Of a DNA stretch of 64,000 nt, positions 9,956 through 20,420 are shown one piece after another (the first letter of the stretch is position 1; every line of letters starts with the position of its first letter). The stretch comes from Deltaproteobacteria bacterium (GTDB lineage Bacteria > Desulfobacterota > Desulfobacteria > Desulfobacterales > GCA-2748835), in NCBI GenBank assembly GCA_002748835.1, contig PDTL01000017.1, forward strand, positions 1 to 64,000, read 5' to 3'. Made by a program: the position numbers and the translations under genes. The notes under the pieces were generated by a model that was not told the DNA's origin, ran no database searches, and worked only from the letters and a program-made list of their open reading frames with translations.

Positions 9956-12900
9956 TCACAAAGCCGTGGCCTGATACAGCCAGACCCGCAGCATGGAAAA
10001 CAGCCGATCCGGGTCCACCGGTTTTTCTAAATAGTCACTGGCGCCGGCTTCAATACACTTGGCCCGGTCTCCTTTCATGGCTTTTGCGGTCAGCGCAATC
10101 ACCGGAAGGTCCCTGAACTTTTCCTGGGCGCGAATGGCACGGATGGCCGCGTATCCATCCATTACCGGCATCATGATATCCATGAGTACCAGGTGAACAT
10201 CCGGATGCGCGTCCAGTCGTTCCAACGCTTCTCTGCCGTTTCGCGCGACCCGGGTGGTCATCCCCCTGTTTTCCAGTATCTGCTTCAAAGAAAAAATATT
10301 CCGCATATCATCATCCACAATCAGCACTTCTTTATTCGCCAGGATCGCATCCTTGTCATACATCCGCCGGAGGATGGCCTGTTTTGCTTCAGGCAGATTC
10401 ACTTCGTTTCGGTGCAGAAACAGTGTGGTCTCGTCCAATAGCTTCTGATGAGACTCCACCCCTTTGAGAACCGTAGAAGCCGCGCAGCTATCCACATACG
10501 ACCGTTCTTCCGCCGTCAGCTCCCTGCCCGTGTAGACAATCACCGGAAGATGCCGGCCCCCGGAGTTGGCCTGAACTTGATCCAGGAGGCCCAGACCGGA
10601 CTTGTCCGGCAGCCCGATATCGAGCACCAGACAGTCAAACTGGACCTCTGCCAGAGCTTTTTCCGCAGCCTCTGCGGTTCTGACAAAGGTGATTTTCACG
10701 TCCCCGTTTCCGATGATTTTAGCAATGGCCTGCTGCTGAACCGTGTTATCTTCCACCACCAACAGATCTTTAACGGGTTTGGAGATCATTTGATGGATAT
10801 GGGTGTACATCGTAAACAGATTTTCTGCATTCACTGGTTTCAAATGAAAACCAGCTGCGCCCATTTTCAAGGCGTCCAGTTCAGCGTCCGTACCGGAAAA
10901 CAGGTGAACCGGAATATGCCGTGTGTCCGGGCGTTCCTTCAGGCGCGCCATGACCCCCCACCCATTGAGCCGGGGCAGCCCGAGCTCGAGCAGAATCGCG
11001 CTGGGCGCATAGTAATCGGCAAACTGGAGCCCCGTTTCACCGTCACCGGCAACCAGGGCTTTGAAACCGTTCTCATGGGCCATGTCCCGGAGCGCACGGG
11101 CAAACACCGGATCATCCTCAATAATCAACACACGCCGGTCTTTGGGCAGCAGATTGCGCCGGTCATCTTTCACCAGATCAATGGCGTTCGCGTGTGGCAC
11201 CGCTTCATGATCACCTGGTCCTGGTGCCATGGCCAGAACCGCATCCGGACCCAGGTCTTCGGGCACTCCCTTTTTTATCGCCATGCGCCGAGGCAGGATA
11301 AGGGTGAACACACTTCCCTCTCCAACACGGCTTGTCAGAAAAATACGTCCGCCAATGAGCAGGGACAGCTCGCGGGCAATGGACAGCCCCAGCCCCGTCC
11401 CTCCGTACAGCCGGCTGGTCGATCCGTCCGCCTGCTGGAAGGCTTCAAATATCAGTCGTTGTTTGTCTTCCGGAATCCCGATCCCGGTGTCGGATACGGA
11501 GATGGACACCGCGTTTTCCGGGGTCAGGTTCATCTCTGCCGGCAGGTTTTCTGTGTCCGGAATCTGGACACTCAGGGTGATGACACCCTGGGAAGTGAAT
11601 TTCAGGGCATTAGAAATAAAATTCTTGATAATCTGCTCTAACCGCTGTTTGTCCGTCACCATCAACTCGGGCAGATCTTCGTCTGTCCGCACGGCAAAGA
11701 TCAGGCCCTTTTGAATGGCGAGCGGCGTAAACGTCCGCTGCATACCGGCCAGAAACTCGCTGATGGGCATCTCAGCCGGATATACATCCAGCTTGCCGGC
11801 TTCCACCTTGGAGAGATCCAGAATATCATTAATCAGGCTCAAAAGGTCCTCGCCGGCTGTGAGAATGGCCTCGGCTGACTCCTGCTGGTCTGATGACAGT
11901 CGCTGATCCGGATTGTCGACCAGGTGACGGGCCAGGAGCAACATGCTGTTCAGCGGTGTGCGCAGTTCATGGGACATGTTGGCAAGAAACTCGGATTTGT
12001 ACCGGCTGCTCAACTCCAGCTCGGCTGCTTTTTCTTCAATGGTCTGCCTGGCTGACTCCAATTCCAGGTTCTTTTTCTGGATCTGGCTTTTCTGAGATTC
12101 CAAAATAGTGGTCTGCTCTTCCAGTTCCGACGCGTTCCATTCCAACTCTTCATTGGTATGGCGCAACACCTCCTGCTGGTCTTTGAGCCGGGCTTCGGAC
12201 GCCCGGAGGGCAACGGCCTGTTCTTCCAGCTCACGATTCGCCTGGTTGAGATCCTCTTCCCTCGACTTCAGGGCTTCGGCCTGTTCTCGCGTTTTGGTGA
12301 GCAGCGTTTGCATCCGAACCCGGGACATGCAGGAATCAACCGCCACGACAATGCTCTCTGACACCTGATGCAGAAATCGGATCTGCGTCTGGTTAAACGG
12401 CTTGAACCCGCCGATCTCCACCACGCCGGTGAGCTTGTCGTCCATGCACAGTGGAAAGACCATCAGGTAGTTTGGTGCCGCACTTCCCAGGCCCGAGGCC
12501 ACCTGCATATAGTCGGTCGGGCAATCGCTCACCAGAACCATGTTCCGGTCACGGGCCACCTGGCCCACCAGTCCTTCGCCCACGGCAAACTGACGGGGTT
12601 TGTCGTCCGGATTTTTCCAGGCATAGGTCCCGGCCAGTTTCAGTGTGCGCCTGCCGGTCAACACGTAGAAAGCGCCCACCGGTGCTTCGAGATGGTCGCA
12701 CAGGAGGGTGATGATCTGTGACGTCAGGGTCTGGAGATCCGGTTCCCCCCGCATTTCATCGTAAAGCTGGGTATGACCGGTGATCATCCAGTTCCGTTGC
12801 TCGCTCTCCATCCGATACTTCCGGATACTGGTCAGCATCCGGTTGATGCTGGCAGCCAGGCGACCCACCTCATTGCTCGCCTGCACATCAATTACATGGT

Positions 12901-14032
12901 CGAGATCGCCATTCGCCACCAGACGGGCACCGTCGGCCACTTCGCGAATAGGCCGAACGATTTTTGCAGACAGGAGCATACCCACCATGGCTACGGCAGT
13001 CACCATCAGCGTCAACAGAAAAAAGAAATACCGAAGATACTGATTGGTATCGCCAAAGGCTTCGGCAATTTCCACTTCTGCGATCAGCGCCATGGGTACC
13101 GTTCCCATGACAAAACCCGCCTGCACGCCGAGTACTGGATGACCGTGAAGGCCGTTATAGGTAGAGGCCGTATACCCAGCTGTTTCAATGTCTTTTTTCC
13201 GGTTTTCCGCCAGATGCGATCTGAACGCCCGAATCTGATCCGTATCCACCTGAAAGGTCATGGCCGTTTCCACGTCGGCGCTGCTGACATTGGACCGCAT
13301 CCACCCGTCTGCTCCCACCAGGTACGTCTCTGATGTCTCACCCAGCCCCATGTCCTGACGGAGGATGGCGTCTATGGGAGCCAGAGAAAACTGAACCACT
13401 AAAAGGCCCGGCGAAAGAGCGCCCTTCCCCCGAATCGCCTGCACAACAAATCCGAACACGCCACCCGAAGGCGGATAGACGCCGTAATCGGAAAATACAG
13501 GCTGGTCGGTTTCCATGGCCCTGGCACACGCCGCTGACAACCGGGATGCCGAAAGGGAGCCGGTAAACAGATTTTTCCCTAGATCCCCTTCGTTTTTTAC
13601 CGAATACCGCACATTCCCGGCCCGATCCACCAGCAGTACATCATGGAACCCGCACGTTGACCGGAATGCCGCCAGGTCCGCAGACGCATCACGCGGGTCA
13701 GCTGATCGCGACGGGCTCACCCCATACGCATCAGTCGTCTGATCCGATTCATCCCAGCGATTGACCAGCCACTGCATGAATCGCCATGTGGATCCTGCGT
13801 TTGTCTGGTAGCGGACATCTCGAAGCATTTCATTATAATAGCTCTTAATCTGGCGGATTTTACAGGTAGCCGCCATATACAGCCGCACGCCTGTATCCGT
13901 GTGCAGCTGGGAATGGGCGCGAATACCCGTTGCAATCCCCACCAGGCAGACAGGCAGCACGGAAAGGCATAAAAAGCAGATAAACAATGTCCGGGTCAGT
14001 CCGGATCGAAACAGTCTGCACACCTTCATCAA
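9956..14032 (-). CDS. Hybrid sensor histidine kinase (Cache-like sensor, HAMP, GAF, HisKA, HATPase, multiple REC)
   Basis: FLANMSHELRTPLNSMLLLARHL, HATPase GTGLGLSIA, then several REC domains incl. VLMDIMMPVMDGYAAI. Confidence 0.93.
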   Translation of the reverse strand: MMKVCRLFRSGLTRTLFICFLCLSVLPVCLVGIATGIRAHSQLHTDTGVRLYMAATCKIRQIKSYYNEMLRDVRYQTNAGSTWRFMQWLVNRWDESDQTTDAYGVSPSRSADPRDASADLAAFRSTCGFHDVLLVDRAGNVRYSVKNEGDLGKNLFTGSLSASRLSAACARAMETDQPVFSDYGVYPPSGGVFGFVVQAIRGKGALSPGLLVVQFSLAPIDAILRQDMGLGETSETYLVGADGWMRSNVSSADVETAMTFQVDTDQIRAFRSHLAENRKKDIETAGYTASTYNGLHGHPVLGVQAGFVMGTVPMALIAEVEIAEAFGDTNQYLRYFFFLLTLMVTAVAMVGMLLSAKIVRPIREVADGARLVANGDLDHVIDVQASNEVGRLAASINRMLTSIRKYRMESEQRNWMITGHTQLYDEMRGEPDLQTLTSQIITLLCDHLEAPVGAFYVLTGRRTLKLAGTYAWKNPDDKPRQFAVGEGLVGQVARDRNMVLVSDCPTDYMQVASGLGSAAPNYLMVFPLCMDDKLTGVVEIGGFKPFNQTQIRFLHQVSESIVVAVDSCMSRVRMQTLLTKTREQAEALKSREEDLNQANRELEEQAVALRASEARLKDQQEVLRHTNEELEWNASELEEQTTILESQKSQIQKKNLELESARQTIEEKAAELELSSRYKSEFLANMSHELRTPLNSMLLLARHLVDNPDQRLSSDQQESAEAILTAGEDLLSLINDILDLSKVEAGKLDVYPAEMPISEFLAGMQRTFTPLAIQKGLIFAVRTDEDLPELMVTDKQRLEQIIKNFISNALKFTSQGVITLSVQIPDTENLPAEMNLTPENAVSISVSDTGIGIPEDKQRLIFEAFQQADGSTSRLYGGTGLGLSIARELSLLIGGRIFLTSRVGEGSVFTLILPRRMAIKKGVPEDLGPDAVLAMAPGPGDHEAVPHANAIDLVKDDRRNLLPKDRRVLIIEDDPVFARALRDMAHENGFKALVAGDGETGLQFADYYAPSAILLELGLPRLNGWGVMARLKERPDTRHIPVHLFSGTDAELDALKMGAAGFHLKPVNAENLFTMYTHIHQMISKPVKDLLVVEDNTVQQQAIAKIIGNGDVKITFVRTAEAAEKALAEVQFDCLVLDIGLPDKSGLGLLDQVQANSGGRHLPVIVYTGRELTAEERSYVDSCAASTVLKGVESHQKLLDETTLFLHRNEVNLPEAKQAILRRMYDKDAILANKEVLIVDDDMRNIFSLKQILENRGMTTRVARNGREALERLDAHPDVHLVLMDIMMPVMDGYAAIRAIRAQEKFRDLPVIALTAKAMKGDRAKCIEAGASDYLEKPVDPDRLFSMLRVWLYQATAL

Positions 14033-14209
14033 TCAACAACTCCGAATAAACGTGCTGACCGGAACGACCACTTTACAGGAGCAGCTCACGCCGGCCGTTA
14101 TTCTGCGAAAATGACGGCATCAGCACGTCAATCAGGCAGACGAAGAAACTTCGCCGGATACTTTGCAAAAGGCTTTCAAACTATAGGCCATTGTTAACAT
14201 TCGGTCAAT

Positions 14210-14803
14210 TCACGATTCGTCACTCATTTTTAAATGAACCGGCGACTGTGCCCGGCACCGGGCAGCCTGCCAGCAGACCAGCGCCATGGAAACTGCCGGC
14301 CGACTGTAGTCCGCGCGGGTCACCTGACCGTTGCTGAGAATCCCGATCAACCCTTCAGCATAGCCGATCCGAGGGTTGTCGGTCAGACCGGCAGCCGACA
14401 CCGCGTCGTCCAGCTCCATCCCCTGCCGCACCACACCGTTGGCCAGTTCGGGGGGCAATTCAAAGGCCGGTCCCAGGCCAATGTACATCTCAGAACCGTC
14501 ATAGAGGGCACAGACCGTGACATTCATGTACCCGGATCGGGTCTGGGGAACGGGAATCACCCCCGACTCAAGGCCGATGCCCCAGTCCCCCCCTTCCTTG
14601 GCAGCCATGGCCCGGTTCCGGGCTCCCCGCACCGTCAGATCCATTCCCACCGGCTGATCTGCCACGCCCGATGTCACTGCCCGGGCAGACAACCGTACCC
14701 CGCCGGGGATATTCCAGTCGGTGAGTACCGCCTGGACCGCCGCAAACTTGACCGGGTTCTTTGAGCCCAGACACACATCCATCATGCCGTCCTCCCTGTT
14801 CAC
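14210..14803 (-). CDS. yjjX: Inosine/xanthosine triphosphatase (DUF84/YjjX family)
   Basis: DVCLGSKNPVKFAAVQAVL...VADQPVGMDLTVRGARNRA. Confidence 0.85.
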   Translation of the reverse strand: MNREDGMMDVCLGSKNPVKFAAVQAVLTDWNIPGGVRLSARAVTSGVADQPVGMDLTVRGARNRAMAAKEGGDWGIGLESGVIPVPQTRSGYMNVTVCALYDGSEMYIGLGPAFELPPELANGVVRQGMELDDAVSAAGLTDNPRIGYAEGLIGILSNGQVTRADYSRPAVSMALVCWQAARCRAQSPVHLKMSDES

Positions 14804-14880
14804 CCGCCCGCCGATTCTTGCCCTTGCTTTATGCGGTACTGGGTTTTATGATAAAAGATTGTCTGCGCTAAGGAGATGTG

Positions 14881-15306
14881 ATGCTGACCTGTCGCCCCCC
14901 TGCCTGCCTAAAAACCCCTCCCGGACCGCAGTTTCCCTGCGACGCCGGCAGATCGCCTTCGACTGAACCGTCAGCAGGTCCGGACGATGCCGACACCGCA
15001 GACCCTGCGGTCCGCTGCAGAGCGTGTCAGCAGACACTGACCCGACCGGATTGGGCCATCCGCCTCAACGATGCCCACCTGCACGTTTTTGCCAATCCCG
15101 CCGGTGTGCTGTTTGAAATCGTCTGTTTTTCAGAAGCACCCGGCTGCCGTGTCCTGGGCCTGCCGTCAGGCGAATTCACCTGGTTCCCCGGTTATGCCTG
15201 GCAGATCACCCTCTGCCGAACTTGCGGCACCCACATTGGCTGGCATTTTTCCGGCACGGGTGCCCCTTTTGACGCCCTCATCACCGACCGGATCACCATC
15301 ATCTGA
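14881..15306 (+). CDS. CULT domain (cereblon thalidomide-binding-like) protein
   Basis: CRACQQTLT...NPAGVLFEIVCFSEAPGC...EFTWFPGYAWQITLCRTCGTHIGWHF; two CxxC pairs and three Trp as in cereblon WFPGYAW...CxxCxxHIGW; AAGGAG upstream of ATG. Confidence 0.9.
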   Translation: MLTCRPPACLKTPPGPQFPCDAGRSPSTEPSAGPDDADTADPAVRCRACQQTLTRPDWAIRLNDAHLHVFANPAGVLFEIVCFSEAPGCRVLGLPSGEFTWFPGYAWQITLCRTCGTHIGWHFSGTGAPFDALITDRITII

Positions 15307-15341
15307 TGCGCCGCTGTATCTGACTGTCATCGAACGACGGG

Positions 15342-16082
15342 TCACCGCTCGGCTGCCGCCCGCCATCGCCTTACCAGTTCATAAATGATCTCTGCGGTCA
15401 GTCCCCAGATGATCTCCCCGTTCACCCGATACAGGCGCACGGGGTATTTCCGGCCGCCCCAGGCATGGTGGTAGGCTTCCGGCAGTCCCAGATCTTTTGT
15501 CGGAAACAGCACGACTTTTTCCCCTTCTGCATTCAGATACGCCGGCTGGACTTCCACTCTCACATGATAGGTCTCAGGGGCTGTTTCCAAAAAATATGAC
15601 ACAGGCACCGTAAACACCCGGTCCACCTCTTTCGGATCCAGGGAGAGTGCCGTGATATCGGAGAGAGCAAGCCGTCCCACAAAAGATTCCAGAACCGTAC
15701 CCATGGCGGCGACCAGGGTGCCGAGACGCCCGTCGATGCAAATCTTGTCCGCATCAATTCCGAGTTCTTCCACCGTCTCCCGGATAGCCGTTTCCCGGCA
15801 GTCACGATCATCATGGGCCGCGTAATGACCGCCTGGAAAACAGATCTCCCCGGGCTGCCTCACACCGGCCGCGCGTTTCTCAAACAGCAAATGATACGTC
15901 CCGTCCACCCAGACCAACGGCACCAGAACGGCGGTATAAAACCAGCGATCCCTTCCCATGATCCCCGGACATTCGGGAAGCGCATCAACCAGTTTCCGGT
16001 ATTCGATTTCCTGCATATGCTTTCTCCGGCGGACAGCTGATAAAAAAAATCCATTGAATTTTGACTGAATGCGATATACCAT
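15342..16082 (-). CDS. NUDIX hydrolase (CoA pyrophosphatase-like); start possibly at the internal MQEIEYRK
   Basis: Nudix box GGHYAAHDDRDCRETAIRETVEELGI. Confidence 0.88.
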   Translation of the reverse strand: MVYRIQSKFNGFFLSAVRRRKHMQEIEYRKLVDALPECPGIMGRDRWFYTAVLVPLVWVDGTYHLLFEKRAAGVRQPGEICFPGGHYAAHDDRDCRETAIRETVEELGIDADKICIDGRLGTLVAAMGTVLESFVGRLALSDITALSLDPKEVDRVFTVPVSYFLETAPETYHVRVEVQPAYLNAEGEKVVLFPTKDLGLPEAYHHAWGGRKYPVRLYRVNGEIIWGLTAEIIYELVRRWRAAAER

Positions 16083-16140
16083 TTTTAGTTAAAAGCCAAC
16101 GGTTTTTCCCCATACACACAAATCAGAAGGAGGCGTTTCC

Positions 16141-17112
16141 ATGAACACACGGAACCGCATCTGGATCCTCGTCAGTCTTTTGTCTGTTTTCTGGGTCTCT
16201 CCGGGCTTTGCCGGAAACACCATTGCTGATCACACCATTGCCAAAGAGCAGGTGCTGCGCGCCATTCCCGCATCTGCCATTGAAAAGGCCAAGACCGATC
16301 TCCATATCCTCTACTGCGGGACCTCCCATTCCCAGCAGGTCGTGGAAGGGATGCGCGGACTCATGGCATACAAACCCGGTGACGACACCCTGTACGCGTT
16401 CACCTATGACGGCAATCAGCAAACCGGGAAACTCGATATCCGGTACCGCGCCGCCTCTGGAACGGATCTCAGCCACGACAGCATCGAGGGAAATGGACAC
16501 ACCGGATATTTCAACGGCACGGTCAATTATCTGGACGACCATCCGGACGTGAATACGGTCATGTGGTCCTGGTGCAGCATCGAAGGGCATGATGTGAGCA
16601 TCTATCTTGATGAGTTCGGCACCCTGATCAACCTGTATGCGGCGGGCGGGTCCAAAGGCCGTACCCAGGAAAACGCGGTGAGTTTCATCTTCATGACCGG
16701 CTATGCCAGGGGAGATGACGGCGATACGCCGGAGCCCCCTTATATCCAATCCCCGTACCAGAACCACAAACGGATCGTCGATTACTGCCGGGCCCACGGT
16801 TACTACTGTCTCGATTACTGGAGCCATGACGTCTACAATTACGGGGATGACAGCTACAAGCCCACGGAAAACGGCAATGACAACGTCCAGCACAAGGCAT
16901 GGGTGGACGATCCGGAAAACGCGCAGGGAGAGGATTGGTTCCCATGCCGGAACTGGATAAGCGGCAAAATTGATCTGCCCGCTCACGCGAACCAGCACCT
17001 CACCGGAAACCGGCGCGCCTATGCTGCCTGGTGGATTTTCGCACGCCTGGCCGGGTGGGACGGGAAAAGTACCTGTCAGGCACCGATGCAGATGCTGCTC
17101 TTAACTGACTGA
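16141..17112 (+). CDS. Secreted protein of unknown function, SGNH-hydrolase-like features
   Basis: Signal peptide MNTRNRIWILVSLLSVFWVSPGFAG; LHILYCGTSHSQQ N-terminal block. Confidence 0.65.
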   Translation: MNTRNRIWILVSLLSVFWVSPGFAGNTIADHTIAKEQVLRAIPASAIEKAKTDLHILYCGTSHSQQVVEGMRGLMAYKPGDDTLYAFTYDGNQQTGKLDIRYRAASGTDLSHDSIEGNGHTGYFNGTVNYLDDHPDVNTVMWSWCSIEGHDVSIYLDEFGTLINLYAAGGSKGRTQENAVSFIFMTGYARGDDGDTPEPPYIQSPYQNHKRIVDYCRAHGYYCLDYWSHDVYNYGDDSYKPTENGNDNVQHKAWVDDPENAQGEDWFPCRNWISGKIDLPAHANQHLTGNRRAYAAWWIFARLAGWDGKSTCQAPMQMLLLTD

Positions 17113-17153
17113 AGTGTTCCGATGGGAAAAAAATTCCATGTTACGCAGCCTTT

Positions 17154-17411
17154 CTACAGGCACTCATACTGATAGGCAATAAGGGCCATTTTTACCTGTT
17201 CCTTCCACGCATCCGGACTCAGGTTCCAGGTTTTGCAGTCTGCATCCATATCTGCCATTTTCAACTTGGCATCCAGGTCCATCAGACTGTATTGTTGATA
17301 ACAATGAAACGCAAACGAATCATCCGCCAGGAAAAAAGACGGATATTCGTTGGGGTATGCATTCACCAGCTTCAAGAGATGTTCCGTGTCTGCGGCTTTA
17401 GGTGGGCTCAT
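17154..17411 (-). CDS. Hypothetical small protein
   Basis: Intact 85-aa ORF in a gap with no competing good ORF. Confidence 0.45.
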   Translation of the reverse strand: MSPPKAADTEHLLKLVNAYPNEYPSFFLADDSFAFHCYQQYSLMDLDAKLKMADMDADCKTWNLSPDAWKEQVKMALIAYQYECL

Positions 17412-17536
17412 CGTGTTATCCTTTCCTTTCCGTTCCTGTCAGGTCCTAACCGACCACTGAACGCCGTGCCAAAGGGCAGATTGTTTTTTTGTCTGCAGCC
17501 ATCTTTCTCATCTGCGGATGATTAAAAATGCCTCCC

Positions 17537-18769
17537 TCATTTGCCATGAATTGATCCGGGATACAGCGTTGCGGTTACGGAAACCCGGCGCGCGGCTTCA
17601 TCCACGGTGACGGTCACTTTCCCCGGAGACGCATCGCCGATGCCATATCCGGCCACCAGCTCGTCAATGGAAAGCACCTGCCCCGGATAGGGCGGAAACA
17701 AAGCAGCGTGCACAGCGGTTTCCACCCCATGCGGCATGCCGTCAGAGCCGAAGATAAGATCCCTCCCCGGCACATATCCAATATCATCAATGAGCATCCG
17801 GAACGGGTTGTTTTTTCGGGCCGCTGCCGGTGAAAGCCGGTCTGCGTAGATCTCGGAATCCGTGCTGAAATTCGGCTGCATGCAAAGCCGACACCCCATA
17901 CGGCGCAGACGCGTGGCCTGGTCCCGGTTAATGAACTGGGCATGTTCTACCCGGGTTTCCGGATACGCCCGCCCAGTCTCCCGAACCATTTCCAGCACAG
18001 ACACCACCTGCTCCAGGGCCCGGTCGCCGATGGCGTGAATGGCCACGGCCTTATCCCACGCATAGGCCTGAGAAATCCGCGATTCGAGCAGCAGGTCTGA
18101 AAAATTGAGCACCCCCCGGTTATCCAGGGAAAACGGTTCCTGAAGCGCCGCAGTGCGGGCTCCCAATGAGCCATCTGTAAACAGTTTGATTCCCTGCACC
18201 TGTGCTCGCCGATGCGCCGGCAGACCGGAAAACGTATCCGGATCCACCCAAAACCGGGTCCGTCCAGCCAGTTTTGCCTCATCAAAGCATGCCAGCTCTG
18301 CCTCGCCAGACAAGCTCATCTCGTCAGCGATCCAGATGCCCTGGTCGGCAAGGTCCGTGTAAAAGGCTGTCAGGGAGGCAGGCGTTACCGGACAGATTCG
18401 TACGATCAGATCGAGCAGGGACGCCGTATGGGCTTCCATCCAGACCGGGTCATCCAGGTGGGCAATCAGCTCTGGATATTTCTCCTGCATCACATGCCTG
18501 GCACCCGCATTCAGGATCAGGCCATGCAGAGATGCGTTAAAGACCACCAGAGGAGCCATGGCATCAAACACCGGCCCGCGAATATCATAACAGGCATCGT
18601 TCCACCCCAGCGCCATATTTAGCGGCGCCTGGCAGGCGGACAGGCATTCCAGGGCCGCCGCCTGATCCGTAATTCCGCGCAAATCCGGCGAGCTCCGGGT
18701 TGCGGCATAGAGGTACGGATGGGAGTGATGGTCCCGGAAAAAAGGCAGGGTATGGGAACCCGTCGTCAT
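17537..18769 (-). CDS. Amidohydrolase family protein
   Basis: FRDHHSHPYLYA metal-binding motif, GIKLFTDGSLGARTAAL, AIHAIGDRALEQ, RVEHAQF. Confidence 0.85.
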   Translation of the reverse strand: MTTGSHTLPFFRDHHSHPYLYAATRSSPDLRGITDQAAALECLSACQAPLNMALGWNDACYDIRGPVFDAMAPLVVFNASLHGLILNAGARHVMQEKYPELIAHLDDPVWMEAHTASLLDLIVRICPVTPASLTAFYTDLADQGIWIADEMSLSGEAELACFDEAKLAGRTRFWVDPDTFSGLPAHRRAQVQGIKLFTDGSLGARTAALQEPFSLDNRGVLNFSDLLLESRISQAYAWDKAVAIHAIGDRALEQVVSVLEMVRETGRAYPETRVEHAQFINRDQATRLRRMGCRLCMQPNFSTDSEIYADRLSPAAARKNNPFRMLIDDIGYVPGRDLIFGSDGMPHGVETAVHAALFPPYPGQVLSIDELVAGYGIGDASPGKVTVTVDEAARRVSVTATLYPGSIHGK

Positions 18770-19070
18770 GGCGTATCCCTTTCTGTGAACCGCTGAAAAT
18801 CAAAGCCATCATACAACTGTAAAATCTGCTCTAGATGAGGTATAGCAAAGGCATTTCATGGAGACAATGAAGAATCAACCTGGCCGTTAGATACCGCATC
18901 CGGCCGCCACACAGCGGCAGCCTTCTTTGCCGCCTGAGTTACCGTTGGCCATTTTTTTCTGCGGTCCCAGGTGACAGACTGCTCATCCATGCTTAGGTTG
19001 TATCAAATTAACCCAATGTTCAATAACCCCGGAAGTTTTTCACACCACACGAGATACGAGGAGACCGACT

Positions 19071-20315
19071 ATGGGGAAAAAAACAGCATTCGCCGCCTTG
19101 GCCGCCCCCCTGACCTTACCTAACGGCACGGTGATTAAAAACCGCTTTTTCAAGTCTGCCATGAGCGAAGCCCTGGGCACGCGAGACTTTGCCCCCAAGC
19201 CCGGACTCTTCACCCTGTACCGCCGATGGGCCGAAGGCGGATCGGGCATTGTGATGACCGGCAATGTCATGATCGACAGCCGGGCCCTGGGCGAACCGGG
19301 TAATGTGGTCATCGAAGATGAGCGGCACATGGATGCCCTTTCGGCCTGGGCCGCTGCGGGAACGATCCATGATACCCAGCTCTGGGTCCAGCTCAACCAC
19401 CCGGGAAAGCAGAGCCCCAAGGCCCTTTCTCCGGAACCGGTAGCTCCGTCCGCCATCCCGTTTTCCAACCGGCTCAGCCGTTTTTTCAATCCCCCCCGGG
19501 CGCTGACGGAAACTGAAATCAAAGAAATCATTGAACGGTTTGCCCGGTCGGCCGGTATCGTGAAGGCGGCTGGTTTTTCCGGTGTGCAGATTCACGGGGC
19601 CCACGGCTATTTGGTCAGCCAGTTTCTATCCCCCCGGCACAACCAGCGTTCTGATCAATGGGGGGGCTCCGCCGAAAACCGGATGCGATTTGTGCGCGAG
19701 ATATATCGAGCCATCCGGCAGGAAGTGGGTGCGGATTTCCCCGTGGGCATCAAGCTGAATTCCACGGATTTTTTGAGAGACGGATTTGCCCATGAAGATT
19801 CCGTGGCCGTGATTCAAGCTCTAGCAGACGACGGAATCGATCTGGTTGAAATCTCCGGCGGCACCTACGAAGCCCCTGCCATGACCGGCGTATCCCGGCG
19901 TCAGCCAGCTGTCTCCGGGACGGAAGCCTATTTTCTCGATTTTGCCAGACAGATCCGGGACACGGTTCATGTGCCCCTGGTGGTCACCGGCGGATTCCGG
20001 AGCGCTGCCGCCATGCAGGCGGCCCTTGACAGCAGCGGCATTGACATGGTCGGCCTGGGCCGCCCCCTGTGCCTGGATACGGACGCACCCAACCGAATTC
20101 TCTCCGGAGAGGCGTATCAGAGCAGCGTCAAGCCGCTCAAAACCGGTTTTCCCCTGATTGATAAAACCGCGCTGCTGGAAATCACCTGGTATGAAAAACA
20201 ACTGAAACGCATGGCAGACGGCGGTGATCCGGATCCGAAAGAGTCTGCGCTTTTGTTTTTCTTCAAGTCGGTGTTCGCTTCTGGAAAACAGATTTTCATG
20301 AAACGCCGCGCCTAG
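19071..20315 (+). CDS. NADH:flavin oxidoreductase (Old Yellow Enzyme family)
   Basis: GFSGVQIHGAHGYLVSQFLSPRHNQRSDQWGGSAENRMRF. Confidence 0.93.
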   Translation: MGKKTAFAALAAPLTLPNGTVIKNRFFKSAMSEALGTRDFAPKPGLFTLYRRWAEGGSGIVMTGNVMIDSRALGEPGNVVIEDERHMDALSAWAAAGTIHDTQLWVQLNHPGKQSPKALSPEPVAPSAIPFSNRLSRFFNPPRALTETEIKEIIERFARSAGIVKAAGFSGVQIHGAHGYLVSQFLSPRHNQRSDQWGGSAENRMRFVREIYRAIRQEVGADFPVGIKLNSTDFLRDGFAHEDSVAVIQALADDGIDLVEISGGTYEAPAMTGVSRRQPAVSGTEAYFLDFARQIRDTVHVPLVVTGGFRSAAAMQAALDSSGIDMVGLGRPLCLDTDAPNRILSGEAYQSSVKPLKTGFPLIDKTALLEITWYEKQLKRMADGGDPDPKESALLFFFKSVFASGKQIFMKRRA

Positions 20316-20362
20316 CACAAACCGCCTGCTGATAGGCCGCTCAGGACGGAAACGTGTATAAA

Positions 20363-20399
20363 AAAATCCCGCACTGCACGACCTGCAATGCGGGATTTT
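20363..20399. terminator. Bidirectional intrinsic terminator
   Basis: AAAATCCCGCA ... TGCGGGATTTT perfect 11-bp inverted repeat between convergent genes. Confidence 0.8.
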
Positions 20400-20420
20400 G
20401 ATATACTCAAAACCGGTAAC

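Noticed and set aside
10448-11641. 397-aa plus-strand ORF antisense to the hybrid kinase
   Set aside because: Low-complexity, no family motifs, fully opposite a clear REC/HATPase-coding strand; a high-GC shadow ORF
16123-16998. 291-aa minus-strand ORF
   Set aside because: Antisense to the signal-peptide-bearing ORF 16141-17112; Val/Ile-rich shadow composition
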